Of a stretch of DNA of 64,000 bases, positions 13,474-25,265 are shown piece after piece (the stretch's first letter is position 1; each line of letters begins with the position of its first letter). The notes below the pieces were generated by a model. The model saw only the letters and a program-made list of their open reading frames with translations. It made no database searches and was not told the origin of the DNA. The position numbers were made by a program, and so were the translations under genes. This DNA is from Liolophura sinensis (lineage: Eukaryota; Mollusca; Polyplacophora; Chitonida; Chitonidae). The stretch is from the NCBI RefSeq assembly GCF_032854445.1, contig NC_088300.1, positions 42,196,984-42,260,983 of the forward strand. Direction: 5' to 3'.

Positions 13474-15525
13474 CGTGGTTTATAACCATACACGTGGATA
13501 TGTATGCAGCTGCTTCAGTCGATGAGCCCACAAAGTTGAGGCAGTATGGATGGGATATATTGTGCATGCCGAAGTGGAACATACTTCTGCCGGTTAGTCA
13601 TTGTGGGCTAAGTTGTGCCTGCCAAAGCGTGGCATGTTGTGTGATTCTGAGTAGATAATGTTGTGGCAGTCAACATGGGCTACCTCGGTAAGTCAGAAGT
13701 GGGGCTAGTCGTGTGATTGTGGGATATTTTGTATCATTCGGTGCTGGGTAAGTTGTCCCTGTCAAAGCAGCCAATGTGGGATACGTTGGACCATGAATTA
13801 ACTTACCCCATCTCGAATTGCATGCCAGGATATTTTTAAATCAATGGAGAACTGTTTCCCACCTAAAGTAGTTTTGGTCAAAACGGTGTTGTATATTATT
13901 TATTCATGCTTTCCCATGACGTTGTACTCAGATATCACCAAATAACAATCCGGGTCAATTCGTCTTGGACTGACCTCAACATAGCACCGGACAGATACCA
14001 CATTACCTATAAAAGAGTAGTTACATTGCTATAAAGGTTAATGGACTAATGGATTAAGTTTTTGAACACACTATCTTTGTTATATTGTGAAATAGTTACC
14101 CTTTCCGAGTTTCAGAGACTGGACCGTGGGCCAGTGGTTAGAGGCACTTGTCTCTCAATCGCTAGGACTTTTTCAGAGGTGTGATAGCACTGGTGAAGTT
14201 TCGCATGATAAATCTGTTGTAGTTCAAAGTAGGGTAATTTATTTAATACGCTGGCATTGTTAACCAAGTTACACAGTGAGAAAGTCAGAATGTCAGCAGT
14301 CATAAAATAAGCAAGAAAAGCTCCTTCAGCTCGAGATCACAGGCGGCCATTTTCTATCCAGCATCAGACACTCACTCGATTCCTCTATATATTTACATAT
14401 ATTTGTATACATCTGGTTTTCTATACCTTTTGTTCACTCCATTTCAGCCCTTCTGCTTCCAGAAGCTCTTCCGAGTTTTCTAAAACCAAGTTGATATTTC
14501 ATATGATATTCTTCTAATTCTGGAAGATGCAAATCGAGCCGGCCTCTGGCATCACCGGCAAGGACGACCTGTGCACTTCCCTTATCGGGAGAGCATGTAT
14601 GGCTTTCTGATGTTGTTTACATTATAATCCAAGACAAGGAGCTAATATTTTTACTGTTGTTTACTTGTCCCTCTTTCTATCAGCAACTTTATGGAGAAAG
14701 TTGTGAACGGATTTGGAAAACCAACAATCGATCCATCAAATTTTGATGTCGATCTGGATTCGGATCCGGATTCAGGATTTTATAAAACTGTCCTTCACAA
14801 TTGCGAGATACGACAAAAACTGAGTTAACAAGATCTTCATGTAAGCAGTCAGAGGTATTAGACGATTACGGTGACTTAATGCACTGGATGTCTGGTTACG
14901 TATGCAAGGATGCACTTCAGCGCTAAAAATCGCCATCTCTTAACAGAAAACTTTCTTTTTTGCATATTTAGCGGATATATGTATGGATGGGGGAAGCGGG
15001 AGTGTTTGTATAGTTTGTATAGTCCATCGACGTTAGACACTTGCCAGCCTCCTGTTCTTAAAGAAGGGGACCACCTTTAAACAGGTTATCTGAAAGGCCA
15101 TGCGGGTTTCAAATATGGTTTTCATGTGTTTTTTGTTTAAATTTAAATTTTTGTTTTACAGCAAATAAAATGTATAAACTGTTGAGGTTTCAAGGGGGTC
15201 TCTTTTGGTCTTTCTTTCTTTTTAGTCTTTTACATGCTCTAACGGACATATTTTCACATTAAATATAGATATAGATTTACAGCACGCATATTTATGCTGA
15301 ATCTGGAAATAAAGCAATCAAAGCATGTTCAGTAGATAAAACATTAATGACGTCATTGTGCTTCATCGTGTTATATGGTCCAAAAAGCCAACTGTATTTG
15401 CATTTATTCACAATCAAAAAATGTTTTTAAAAAACCATGCAAAACATATTTGGACTCAATATGTCATTACCTTTTAGATTATGAGTACGGTACTTCATTA
15501 AAGGTGGTTTTGCGCCGGTTGATCA
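13474..15525. other. Intergenic, with one weak tRNA-like segment
   Basis: Nothing coding is visible. At 14122-14200 the string gggccagtggttagaggcac followed by ttgtctctcaatcg resembles the 5' half of a tRNA-derived SINE head. A similar ctctcaatcg block lies at about 19811. Confidence 0.4.
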
Positions 15526-15644
15526 AAAGTGTATGAAAAGTTAAGCCAGGCTTAAGCCTTAACACCAGTCTTTGCCTAAGACAAAACTAATGACACTTTA
15601 CTCCTGACTACAGTTAATACTGGTCTTAACTTGTCATACACTTT
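15526..15644. repeat. Hairpin-like short inverted repeat, possible MITE
   Basis: The left end aaagtgtatgaaaagttaag pairs with the right end cttaacttgtcatacacttt, with one mismatch in 20. The 119-bp span has no coding frame. Target-site duplications are not clear, so this could be a decayed MITE or a chance stem-loop. Confidence 0.55.
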
Positions 15645-15781
15645 AAACAATTGAGCACTGTTCTTTTGAAAGCTTAGTCGAACATACAAGAACTAGATAA
15701 CGAACTGTGACTTCATTGTCCAGTGGTCTAGGGGGAAACAACGCGTTAAAAGAATAAGGCACTTAAGCAGTTGATATATTT

Positions 15782-16049
15782 GCCACCGTGGCCCGTTTAG
15801 CGAGCTAGTGCTGCACAATTTCTCAGGAGCCTCTCACCAGTAGAGTCGTTGTGTGTTCATGTCCATATCACGCTGACTTACTTGCCGGTCGTATCTGGGA
15901 ATGTCTGCTAGCTACCTACGGATAGATCGTGGATTCCTCCCGGCCTATGCCCGGTTTCCTCCCACCATAATGCTTGACACCCTCGTATACATGAAATATT
16001 CTTTTGCACGGCATAAAACATCAAAGCGGAATAAATAAATAAATAAATT
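15782..16049 (+). repeat. SINE-like family B, near full length, plus orientation
   Basis: It has a degraded tRNA-like head (gccaccgtggcccgtttagc), the block cccggtttcctcccaccata, a tail with gaaatattcttttgcacggc and a terminal run of aaat. Head, body and A-rich tail are in the order expected of a tRNA-derived SINE read on the plus strand. Confidence 0.75.
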
Positions 16050-16240
16050 GACAGATACAGATGCTATAGCGTTTGTATTCATCACAGCCTTTCTACATTT
16101 AAGTAAACAGAAGTGTTCTTTTATACTCTTTGCATTGTTTGTGACCGTTGCTTTTAGAAGAGAAAAGAATTAACTGCGCTATGCTGTTTAAACTGATACA
16201 AATATGGCAATCCTGTGGCTTTATAAAGGAGCGACATCGC

Positions 16241-16540
16241 TTCGGTGGCCCAGTGGTTGGAGCGTCCGCCTCAAAGTCGGCAGACCCGGGATCTAACCCA
16301 AAGACATACCAAAGACTTTAAAAATGTTACTTCTTACTGTCTTCCTTGGCGCTCAGCACTAAGAGGCTGGAGCAAGAAAACGGGACTGGTTGGCCCGCTA
16401 TACATATAGTGTGACCGGTTAGGGTTTCATGTCTGGTATCTTCGGCGTGATCCTTCAGTGGCGGCTGCAACAAATAGACAGAGTGTATGTACACACACCT
16501 GATGAATCCTCGTCATAAAATGACTGAAAAATTGTTACAA
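16241..16540 (+). repeat. SINE-like family A, plus orientation, with tRNA-like head
   Basis: The head ttcggtggcccagtggttgg followed by agcgtccgcctcaaagtcgg resembles a tRNA 5' half with an A box, and gggatctaaccc resembles a B box. Next come cttggcgctcagcactaaga and a tail with cctcgtcataaaatgac. It shares its middle block with the copies at 1381-1656 and 24152-24450. Confidence 0.7.
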
Positions 16541-16873
16541 ATCACACACAGAGGAGTATTATTGTTATTTTCGTTTATAATTATATCTTACCATGATTTG
16601 ATTATGTAACCTACATGTGCGTTTTAAGTCATACGCAGGGGATGGTATACAAGAAGGACCGCCAAATAAATTAGTTAATGCGGGAGTCTATACCTTATCA
16701 CAGACTAGTCACGTGATATCATTACGTTGTTGCCGGGTAGCTAAATACCAGATGACTTCCAAGCGCCGCCAACGTAACACAGGAAGGGCTTGAAAAATAG
16801 GCTGCTATAAAAACGCTCCTAAACAAGAAAATGTACATTTATGTTAGGATGTGGTGATAAAGGCTGATAAGTC

Positions 16874-16939
16874 GGGTTGGCTATCGGCAGGATCGACGGT
16901 TTATGTCGGGGTTTGCTATCGGCAGGATCGACGGTTTAT
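16874..16939. repeat. Short tandem duplication
   Basis: Two adjacent copies of a unit containing ctatcggcaggatcgacggt, followed by ttat. No function is evident. Confidence 0.7.
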
Positions 16940-16940
16940 C

Positions 16941-18317
16941 TCCTGCTTACAGGCATGATCTAGTCATTAGACAGTCGGTAAAACCTGGAGGCGACAGTCT
17001 TTTCCATTTCAGCACACCCTAGATTCCTCAAAATTTGGTTAGCAAATACAACCTATCAGATATCTTTCAGATATTTAATACTGGATGACCTTATCGGTTT
17101 TGATAAGTGATGGGCATTACCTGCTGGGTATCAAGACTGGAATCATTCATTTGTAGGGGAATTAGGCTAAATGTTTCTGCACCAATAACGAATGGGTGTT
17201 CGGAAATAATTATAGATTATTAGGACGAGATAAATCCATTAGCTTTGAACAATAAGCTCAAAGTTCCTCAGGCAAGATTGGAAGAAAATATCCGGACTGT
17301 ATTCTGTGAGTCATGGATGCTGTTTCCAGGCTGTTCCTTGCCCTAAGCCAACGTCACCGCCAAGACCAGAATGTCATCTTTGTCATATACTTTCGCCAAC
17401 GCTCTATATATGACAGAACAATAGCTCGCCGTGATACACTGGAACGTTTGGGACAGAGGCACAGTTTAATCACGGTGCTACAAACCCTTCTCAACAGCAT
17501 GGTTTAGTTTTATATCTCGCCTGCAATATTACCGACAATCAACGTGAAGTGTCCTTAATTCGCCCATGAGTATGGCGTAAAACACCAACCAAATAAAATA
17601 AATGAATTCGCCCAGCAATCTGATAAAGGACCGGTGGTGGACACTGGCGCAAAACCTTTGCAAATATTGAAGTTCCTTACAACGACTTGTTAATATTATA
17701 ATCTTTCTCAAATAAACACAATAATTGGATTTTCGGAAGAATGGGTTTTATATTTCAGACGTGTTTTGAAAATGAAGACATTGACAGATTTGTTAACCAT
17801 GGTAATAACAAGATCCATGCATCCAGGGAAACTCAAGTTGAGCGACGTAAGCCTGATCAATACTTAATTTTCCTGAGCAGTCAACGACTATTTATGTTCT
17901 GCTTATACATATTATTGAACTTACATTCATACTTTAGATGTTCATACTTTAGAAGTAGGCCCCACGGCGTGTCTAGTTTGTAAACAAGTTTGTGCTGTAG
18001 GCGAAACTCTTCGAAATATTATAACTGATGTTTGACATATATTAACCTTTCTTCAGGCAGCTTTTGCGCTGTTGACGCTGACAGTTATAAATGTAATTCG
18101 TGTAATTCGTATAAATGTAATATAGTTATAAATGTAACCAGACTGGAACTGGTTGGACAATGCAGTTATGTCATGTCTGGATGTTAGACAGCAATAATTA
18201 CATAATCATTTTACGCAGCTTTGCCACACTTTACAATCACAATTTAGTTCATTCCACATGACAACAAATGCTTCGGAAAATCCTGAAATTGGACTGCAAT
18301 AAAAATGTTTACATTTG
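16941..18317. other. Intergenic, with a small SINE tail
   Basis: A family B tail fragment (tatggcgtaaaacaccaacc followed by aaataaa) lies at 17569-17606 on the plus strand. The frames at 17313-17507 and 17741-17983 are not protein-like. Confidence 0.45.
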
Positions 18318-18380
18318 TCTGGTGGTTGAAGTTCGTTCCAAAGATCAAAGGTTCAAACCCTAAAAGTGTCGCCCCGTCAC
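18318..18380 (+). repeat. tRNA-like segment, probable SINE head
   Basis: It contains ggttcaaaccc, which fits the Pol III B-box consensus, downstream of ctggtggttgaag, a weak A box. No complete cloverleaf can be drawn, so this is more likely a SINE head than a tRNA gene. Confidence 0.35.
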
Positions 18381-18663
18381 ATTTGTCAGATTTCAAGTTC
18401 AACCTATGCAAGTTCACGAAATGGTTTTAAGCAAAGTTTTTGGTGTTTGGTGGGGGATATTAAACATTCGATCTCGTTCCCCGAGGACTTTTCCTCTCGC
18501 TATGACCGAGATGAAACGTGCTCCTATAACAGGATCAAAGGTAAGGGCAGCTGACCTTTTAATCGCCAGATTAGAGTGCCTAGCTATTTATGCTATGAAA
18601 CATTTACCTATGAACTACATATTCCGTGTATCATCAATAATACGACTCCTAATTTCAAGAGGC

Positions 18664-19180
18664 GATCGCATACCGTTAAGATGCCATGCACCGCCGTCTA
18701 GCCTTCCTCCACTCATTTGTTTCCATAGTAGTGTCAGTTCGTACTCTGTTAGGATGGCATGCACCACCGTCTAGCCTTCCTCCACTCATTTGTTTCCACA
18801 GGAGTGTCAGTTCGTACTCTGTTAGGATGCCATGCACCGCCGTCTAATCTTCCTCCACCCATTTGTTTCCATAGGAGTATCAGTTTGTACTCTGTTAGGA
18901 TGCCATGCACCGCCGTATTATCTTCCTCCACTCATCTCTTTCCATAGGAGTATCAGTTCGTACTCTGTTAGGATGCCATGCACCGCCGTCTAATCTTCCT
19001 CCACTCATCTCTTTCCATAGGAGTATCAGTTCGTACTCTGTTAGGATGCCGTGCAACGCCGTCTAATCTTCCTCCACTCATTTGTTTCCATAGGGGTGTC
19101 AGTTCGTACTCTGTTAGTATACCGTGCACAGCCGTCTAACGTTCCTCCACTCATTAATTTCCATATGAGTGTCAGTTTAT
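18664..19180. repeat. 73-bp minisatellite, about 6-7 units
   Basis: Units contain atgccatgcaccgccgtcta, cttcctccactcattt, gtttccataggagtgtcagt and tcgtactctgttagg. Landmarks fall at 18681, 18754, 18827 and onward at 73 bp. Short frames on both strands here run through the repeat only. Confidence 0.9.
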
Positions 19181-21365
19181 CCTAACGCTTACAGTATACA
19201 GCGACGACGCATTTTAGAAGAGTTGGGTGCACGTCATGTCCGAGCGATCCTAAGATGTTTACCCAATGCTCATAGTTACAGGGAATTATTCTATTCTCCT
19301 GCCTGCGCAGCATTTTTATGACTTATAAAAAATCTTTGTTTCTCTCAAATTATGAATAACGGCTAATTATATAAACGTATACTTGCTCTCCATAAAATTA
19401 ATGATATAGACAGGCCTATTCACATCGGAGACAAAGGAAAGAGAAACCGTGCTATGACTTTTACGCAGGAATTTTATGTGGGTGCTGTTAGCGAAATGTT
19501 ACATGCATTATATTTCTAGAGTATTAAATTTCACAGCTGTAAAATCTAGCTTGGTATAAACCTCATGTCTGATTTATTTGTGTTAATTCCTCGGATTAAA
19601 TGCCACCCGGAGACAGCTGGGAAGCTCTTTCAGCGGGCGGCAAGTGCCAAAAAAGGTCTGGTCAGTGCCAGCTGACGCGATCATATTGTAATCCTTCAGT
19701 GTGCACCAACCCAAGCATTGGTCAGTGAAACAAGCAGCCCTTCCACAACACCTGGGATTCTGAGCCACGAAAAGGGGTGTGTTGTTGCCGTGTGGTTACA
19801 ATGCTCGTCTCTCAATCGTTTGGATACACGAGGTGCTTTATTAAATCTCAGCCTCGGGTAGGAAATTCTCCAGTTCCCTCGGGCTCCAAGGTTCCCGTGG
19901 TGTTGGAGGAGATAAGCCGTTGACAAATCTCAAAGGAAGGTTCAGGTAGCCTTACATGGGGTTGTTCAGAGATAAATTGCCTATTGTGCATATGGCTAAT
20001 ACACTGAGCTCGCTCTTTGCGTGAAACACAGTGCGTTACATGCAGAAGAAGTTCGTCGGTGACTTGCCAAATGTAGTGTGCAGCGTAACCGGTGAAATCC
20101 GGTGAAATCTGGTAAAACCCAGCCTCCTGTCAACTTACCGTCCCTCGCACTGTAAGCTGCATGGAAATATGATTCCATGGGCGCTGTGTGGACATGAATC
20201 CTCAGTATGTCTGAAACAAAGAAATAAATCAACCAATAGGAGTGAAGTATCCGTGTTACCTATCAGTCTGACGAAGTATGTTAGCAACGACAAGTCTACC
20301 CATCATATACATATAGGTTTTGCATAAACCCTGCAAAATGCATACGTGTATGTGTAATGTTAATCAAACCATTTAAACACAGTACAGCTAAGACCTCAAG
20401 GAAACAGTTCAATGGCAACTAAGATATACACCATTTCTGCACGTCCTTGATTGTCTGATTTGGGGAACTGGTTATTTCATTTTCTGTGTTCGTAATGCGT
20501 CTTAGGAAAGTTGGATACGGTCTATTGTCTGGTGGTATTTTCAAGCAATGGTAGGATTTTGCAATGTGATTATGCCATGCTACAACAAATCATTGCTTGG
20601 CAGCATTGCTGGTCGTATTTGTGATTTTACGATGACCGTACCAGACCTTCATAGATTTATAAATTCCTTGCCTAGGCAACAGCATCAACAATATCTTTCC
20701 ATTGATGTTGAAAACAGGCGACTCCTTTCCTTTCTTGCAATAGCCGGGCTCATTATTACGCGATTGTTGACGCCTACACGAAATCGGCTCTCACAATATC
20801 GTTATGAATACGTTTCCTTGTGGAATAATATAAAATTCCATTAAAAATGGTAGCAATCTTGATTGTGTCCCGACATGCTTTTCCCAGCTTTGTAGCAGTA
20901 TTGACAAAAGAAGATATATATTGCACCCAGACTCCGAGTCCCTGAATTCGTTGTAATCATGGATTTAACGGGTATAGATTTCCTTGTGCGTCACCGCCAG
21001 TTTTCTCCACTGAGAGATTCTACGAATTAAAGGTCCCTAGAAAAACCAGAGAGAAGATATTAATGCAGTTCAACGTTTCAACGTTCTTTAAGTCTTAAAC
21101 TGAACAAAGGAAGCTAAATTGCGTAGCCTTACACTGGTAATGCTTTAGCTCTCAGCTGACTGTTGAACTGGGATCTTGTATTTGAGATGGCACAATATCA
21201 CGACCTGTAACAATCATTATGTTTGACGATTTCCCGTTTGCTTAAATTTCATATAAGGAATACCTGACCCTTTATCAAAATGTTTTCACAGTGTTTCTCA
21301 CCAATGCAATCACCAATGCGATTCTTACCAATGCTATGGCCTTGAATTCAAGTCCAACTTGTGTT
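19181..21365. other. Intergenic, weak SINE-like traces
   Basis: At 19785-19850 ctcgtctctcaatcgtttgg resembles the segment at 14122. At 20150-20240 a block ends in aagaaataaatcaacc, which may be a SINE tail. The 98-codon frame at 20548-20844 (+) is not recognisable and has no splice partner. Confidence 0.4.
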
Positions 21366-21520
21366 TTTTCCTCGGTGGTCGCACCTGGAAAGATCTGTCA
21401 GCAGACTACGGATGCCCGTGGATTTCCCTCGAGCCCGGCTCGGTTACCTCCCACCATAATGCTGGGCGCCCTCGTATAATAAAATATTCTCAGGTACGGT
21501 TGTGAAACACCATTGTAAAC
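21366..21520 (+). repeat. SINE-like family B, 3' part, plus orientation
   Basis: It has cggttacctcccaccataat followed by gctgggcgccctcgtataat and a degraded tail (aaatattctcaggtacggtt). The tRNA-like head is missing or too diverged to see. Confidence 0.65.
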
Positions 21521-22554
21521 AAATATATTACAGGTAATGAATATTAAAATGGTTTTATACATGAGAAGGCTTACCAAATCCTTACAAAGGTATCCTTTTT
21601 CAATTTTTTCTCATTTAGATCATTGCTAGTCATACATATATTATGGGAAAATTGATCTGCACAAACCTGTTTGATGGCGGGATAAAAATAATATCTGTCT
21701 CACCGCTAAACAATTCATCAAGCCCTGCAATGCCTGCATCTAGGACAATGGACGAGATAATTCGTTATAACGACCTTGAATTTGTCGATAATGAGCTAGC
21801 AATGGGTAAGACAGATTTGGTAATGGGTTATAAGGAATTTGTAATGTATCATAATGATTTTGGTAATAGGTTATAACGATCTGATAGCAGGTTGCTCGGA
21901 TCCATCCGTTGTAATTAAAAATAGATATTGAGTGTTGATTTCGCTAAATAGCGTCTACATCAACTTGCCGACCTAGGCCAAATCTGAAATAAACAGTGGC
22001 AGCTTTGAGAATTATAGCCCTCCATGACGACTACTTTCCTGAAACCGTAGCCTCGTTCAGACCTGGCTGCTTTGTACAAGGCAGATTCTTTTGTACATGT
22101 AGATGCCAAGTTTTTCCCCCTCATTGCTTTCTAGAGCTTAATTATTGACACTATAAGCTTTACCCGGCCCTCCTAGGGTCGCTTATGCAGTCTTAAACCG
22201 TAGACGACAATTCATCTTCCACCAGTACGTCACACGTCAGTAACTTGCCAAAGGTTTCCAACACCAGTTAAACTAACAGCCATCGTATGAAGGAAAAGAC
22301 ATTAATCCATAGTTGAGTAAAAAATACACATAGGAAATGACCCCACCAAGAGTTTGATATTACATACCGCTGCCCTGCTGAATAAAACCGCCATTTTAGT
22401 ATAAAAAACGATAAGTCTTTCCAAACAGGTTAAGGAATTAAACAAATAACACTGGTCGTCAACACGTTTAAATTAGGTCTCTGTTCTAATCATTTGCCAA
22501 GCTGTTTCAGTTGTTCTATGTTAATCGTAGCCAGAGTGGAGGATGTCGACCAAG
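21521..22554. other. Intergenic, nothing recognised
   Basis: Low-complexity AT-rich DNA without supported coding or repeat structure. At 21790-21875 there is a loose repetition of aatgggta and gataatga words. Confidence 0.45.
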
Positions 22555-23335
22555 TATACAGCTCTACATGGAATAAAACACGATTGTCCCCCGTGAAAAA
22601 AGCTTGTAGTACATGGTCATGTATGGAATAAAACACCACTGTCCCCCGTGAAAAAAGCTTGTAGTACATGGCCCTGTATGGAATAAAACACGATTGTCCC
22701 CCGTGAAAAAAGCTTGTAGTACATGGCCCTGTATGGAATAAAACACCACTGTCCTCCGTGAAAAAAGCTTGTAGTACATGGTCCTGTATGGAATAAAACA
22801 CGATTGTCCCCCGTGAAAAAAGCTTGTAGTACATGGTCCTGTATGGAATAAAACACCACTGTCCTCCGTGAAAAAAGCTTGTAGTACATGGTCCTGTATG
22901 GAATAAAATACGATTGTCCCCCGTGAAAAAAGCTTGTAGTACATGGTCCTGTATGGAATAAAACACGATTGTTCCCCGTGAAAAAAGCTTGTAGTACATG
23001 GTCCTGTATGGAATAAAACACGATTGTCCCCCGTGAAAAAAGCTTGTTGTACATGGTCCTGTATGGAATAAAACACAACTGTCCCCCGTGAAAAAATCTT
23101 GTAGTACATGGTCCTGTGTGGAACAAAACACGATTGTCCCCCGTGAAAAAAAGCTTGTAGTACATGGTCCTGTATGGAATAAAAAACGACTGTCCCCCGT
23201 AAAAAACGCTTGTAGTATATGGTCCTGTATGGAATAAAACACGATTGTTCCCCGTGAAAAAACGCTTGTAGTACGTGGTCCTGTAAGGAATAAAAAACGA
23301 CTGTTCCCCGTGAAAAACGCTTGTAGTTTGATTAA
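22555..23335. repeat. 55-bp minisatellite, about 14 units, open in three minus-strand frames
   Basis: The unit contains gtatggaataaaacacgatt, gtcccccgtgaaaaaagctt and gtagtacatggtcct. The period is 55, which is 1 modulo 3, so each strand frame cycles through all three readings every 165 bases. All three minus-strand frames stay open (22490-23356, 22564-23109, 22617-23165), giving a 55-residue protein repeat with SRGT, VFYSIQDHVLQAFFTGD and CTTSFFHGGQ segments. There is no promoter, splice or domain support, so this is scored as a repeat and not a gene. Confidence 0.92.
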
Positions 23336-24151
23336 CGAAAAGTACAAGTCAGCCAAATATGCACATGTAGGTATTCACGGAAAGGTAAGTTCATCGATCA
23401 GTCTCCAACAATGTTAAAGTCTTTTGAACCAATCATCTCTATTGGAGTTTCCTTATGGCATGGTGTTAGTGAAAGTTGGTACTATATATGTAAATGTATA
23501 TTTAAGCACATGTCTACACTGGAAGTTGGAATAAAATCCCAGCTGAGGTAAATTCAAGCGAAACCGGACCGTGTGACCATTTGCCAGTTATCACACTATC
23601 GTCCGCGTCCTGGTTTTGCCTTCTATGTTTTTTTGTATATATATTTTATCTCAATTTGAATTTATACATATACCTATGTAGAATGTAGCTATAAATATAT
23701 GCTTGCGCAAATCACAGGGTTTTCATAATTGTCACTTTGTACAAGGAAGTTCCCCAAAGCGGTTGTCTGCTAGGCAAAGGCGCAAAAGTCGAATCTAAAC
23801 ATGGTACTTTCATTAAATTGAGCCTCACTCACGTTGAAGTTAGACACGTATCTTTGGTAACAAGATATAACTGGGTACTATAACGGTAGTTAAAGAACAA
23901 CCGTACACTGGTATGATCTTGAGGTATAGGGTGCTAAAATCCTACGTCAAAGCCATCATCCCACTTTCCCTTTTACATCATTCCCCTTGCCGATATGTTA
24001 GAGGACAGAATTAACACATATAGAGGATGGGACGTTAACGGAGGAGTCAACTGTAGTTGAAGATGACACAAACTAGATGGCATTAACAAGTTTCTGAACG
24101 CTTGTAGCATAGCATAATTTGTATGTATGCTTGTATGCTTGTATGCTTGTA
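23336..24151. other. Intergenic, nothing recognised
   Basis: AT-rich sequence. A short run of gtatgctt units lies at about 24120-24150, next to the following SINE. Confidence 0.5.
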
Positions 24152-24450
24152 TTTTACGTCGTATTTAACATATGACGACGAGGACTAATCAGTTGCGTGT
24201 CGACATATACTATGCCTGGTGGCAGGGCTAGTCCATGCCACCAAAGTGATGCTGCTACTGAAGTAGTAGTATATGTATATATACAACTGAAGTGTCATGC
24301 CGAAGACACCATACATGACATGCATCCCACCCAGTCACATTATACTGACACCGGGCCAACCAGTCGTGTTACCTGCTCTAACCTCTCAGTGCTGAGCGCC
24401 AAACCAGACAGCAGCAAGCACTATTTAGTATGACGCGACCCGGCATAACG
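24152..24450 (-). repeat. SINE-like family A, minus orientation
   Basis: Read in reverse it shares ttggcgctcagcactgagag and the tail with tacgacgtaaaa. The tRNA-like head is mostly lost; only gcgtcatacta remains of it. The 78-codon plus-strand frame here is a frame through the repeat. Confidence 0.65.
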
Positions 24451-24654
24451 CATAACTTAACTTCACAAGCAACAAAAAAAACCCCTAAAAACAAATTGGA
24501 CATCTGCCAGAGAAGCGATTTTCCCCCAAGCTATCCAAAACGCGAAGAACATATTGTCAACACTTTCATGTACAGCGATTATGTAGAGGTTTGCTTGGTA
24601 CCTATGCTGAGTGGTTTTACTGATGGCCATAGGTGCTACTGATAATGTCAATAC

Positions 24655-25265
24655 ATAACGGTATATAACGGCAGACAACGACTGGACAAGAATAGTGACT
24701 GGGTAAGAATAATGACAGGATAGGAAAAATGACTGGATAAGAATAACGACTGGAAAAGAATAATGACAGGATAACAATAATTACAGGATAAGAGCAACGA
24801 CTGGATAAGAATAATGAAAGGATAAGAATAAAATGACAGGATAAAAATAATGACAGGATAACAATAATGACAGGATAAGAGCAACGGCTGGATAAGAATA
24901 ATGAAAGGATAAGAATAAAACGACAGGATAAGAATAATGACTGAATAAGAATAATGACTAGATAAAAATAACGACTCAATAATAATAATGGCAGGATAAG
25001 AATAACAACTGGATAAGAATAATGACAGGATAAGAATGACGACTGAATAAGAACAACGACTGGATAACAATAATGACCGGATAAGAATAATGAAAGAATA
25101 AAAATAATGACTGGATAAGAATAATGACTGGATAAGAAAAACGACTGGATAACAATAATGACAGGATAACAATAACGACTGGATAAGAATACCAACTGGA
25201 TAAGAATAATGAATAGATAAGAATACTGTCAGGATAAGAACAACGACTGGATAAGAATAATGAGG
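24655..25265. repeat. 17-bp minisatellite, about 35 units, stop-poor on the minus strand
   Basis: The unit is about gactggataagaataat, with 17-18 bp spacing. A 17-bp period means each minus frame repeats every 51 bases, giving 17-residue repeats of the type SHYSYPVVILIQSLFLS. All three minus frames are open over long stretches (24617-25195, 24648-25529, 24976-25344). The translation is hydrophobic but is a product of the repeat; no start, signal or splice context supports a gene. Confidence 0.9.

Noticed and set aside
18318-18380. tRNA gene
   Set aside because: A B-box match is present, but no cloverleaf with paired acceptor arm or anticodon loop could be drawn. A SINE head is more likely.
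22490-23356. 288-codon minus-strand frame
   Set aside because: It runs through a 55-bp tandem repeat, is open in all three frames, and has no promoter, splice or domain support.
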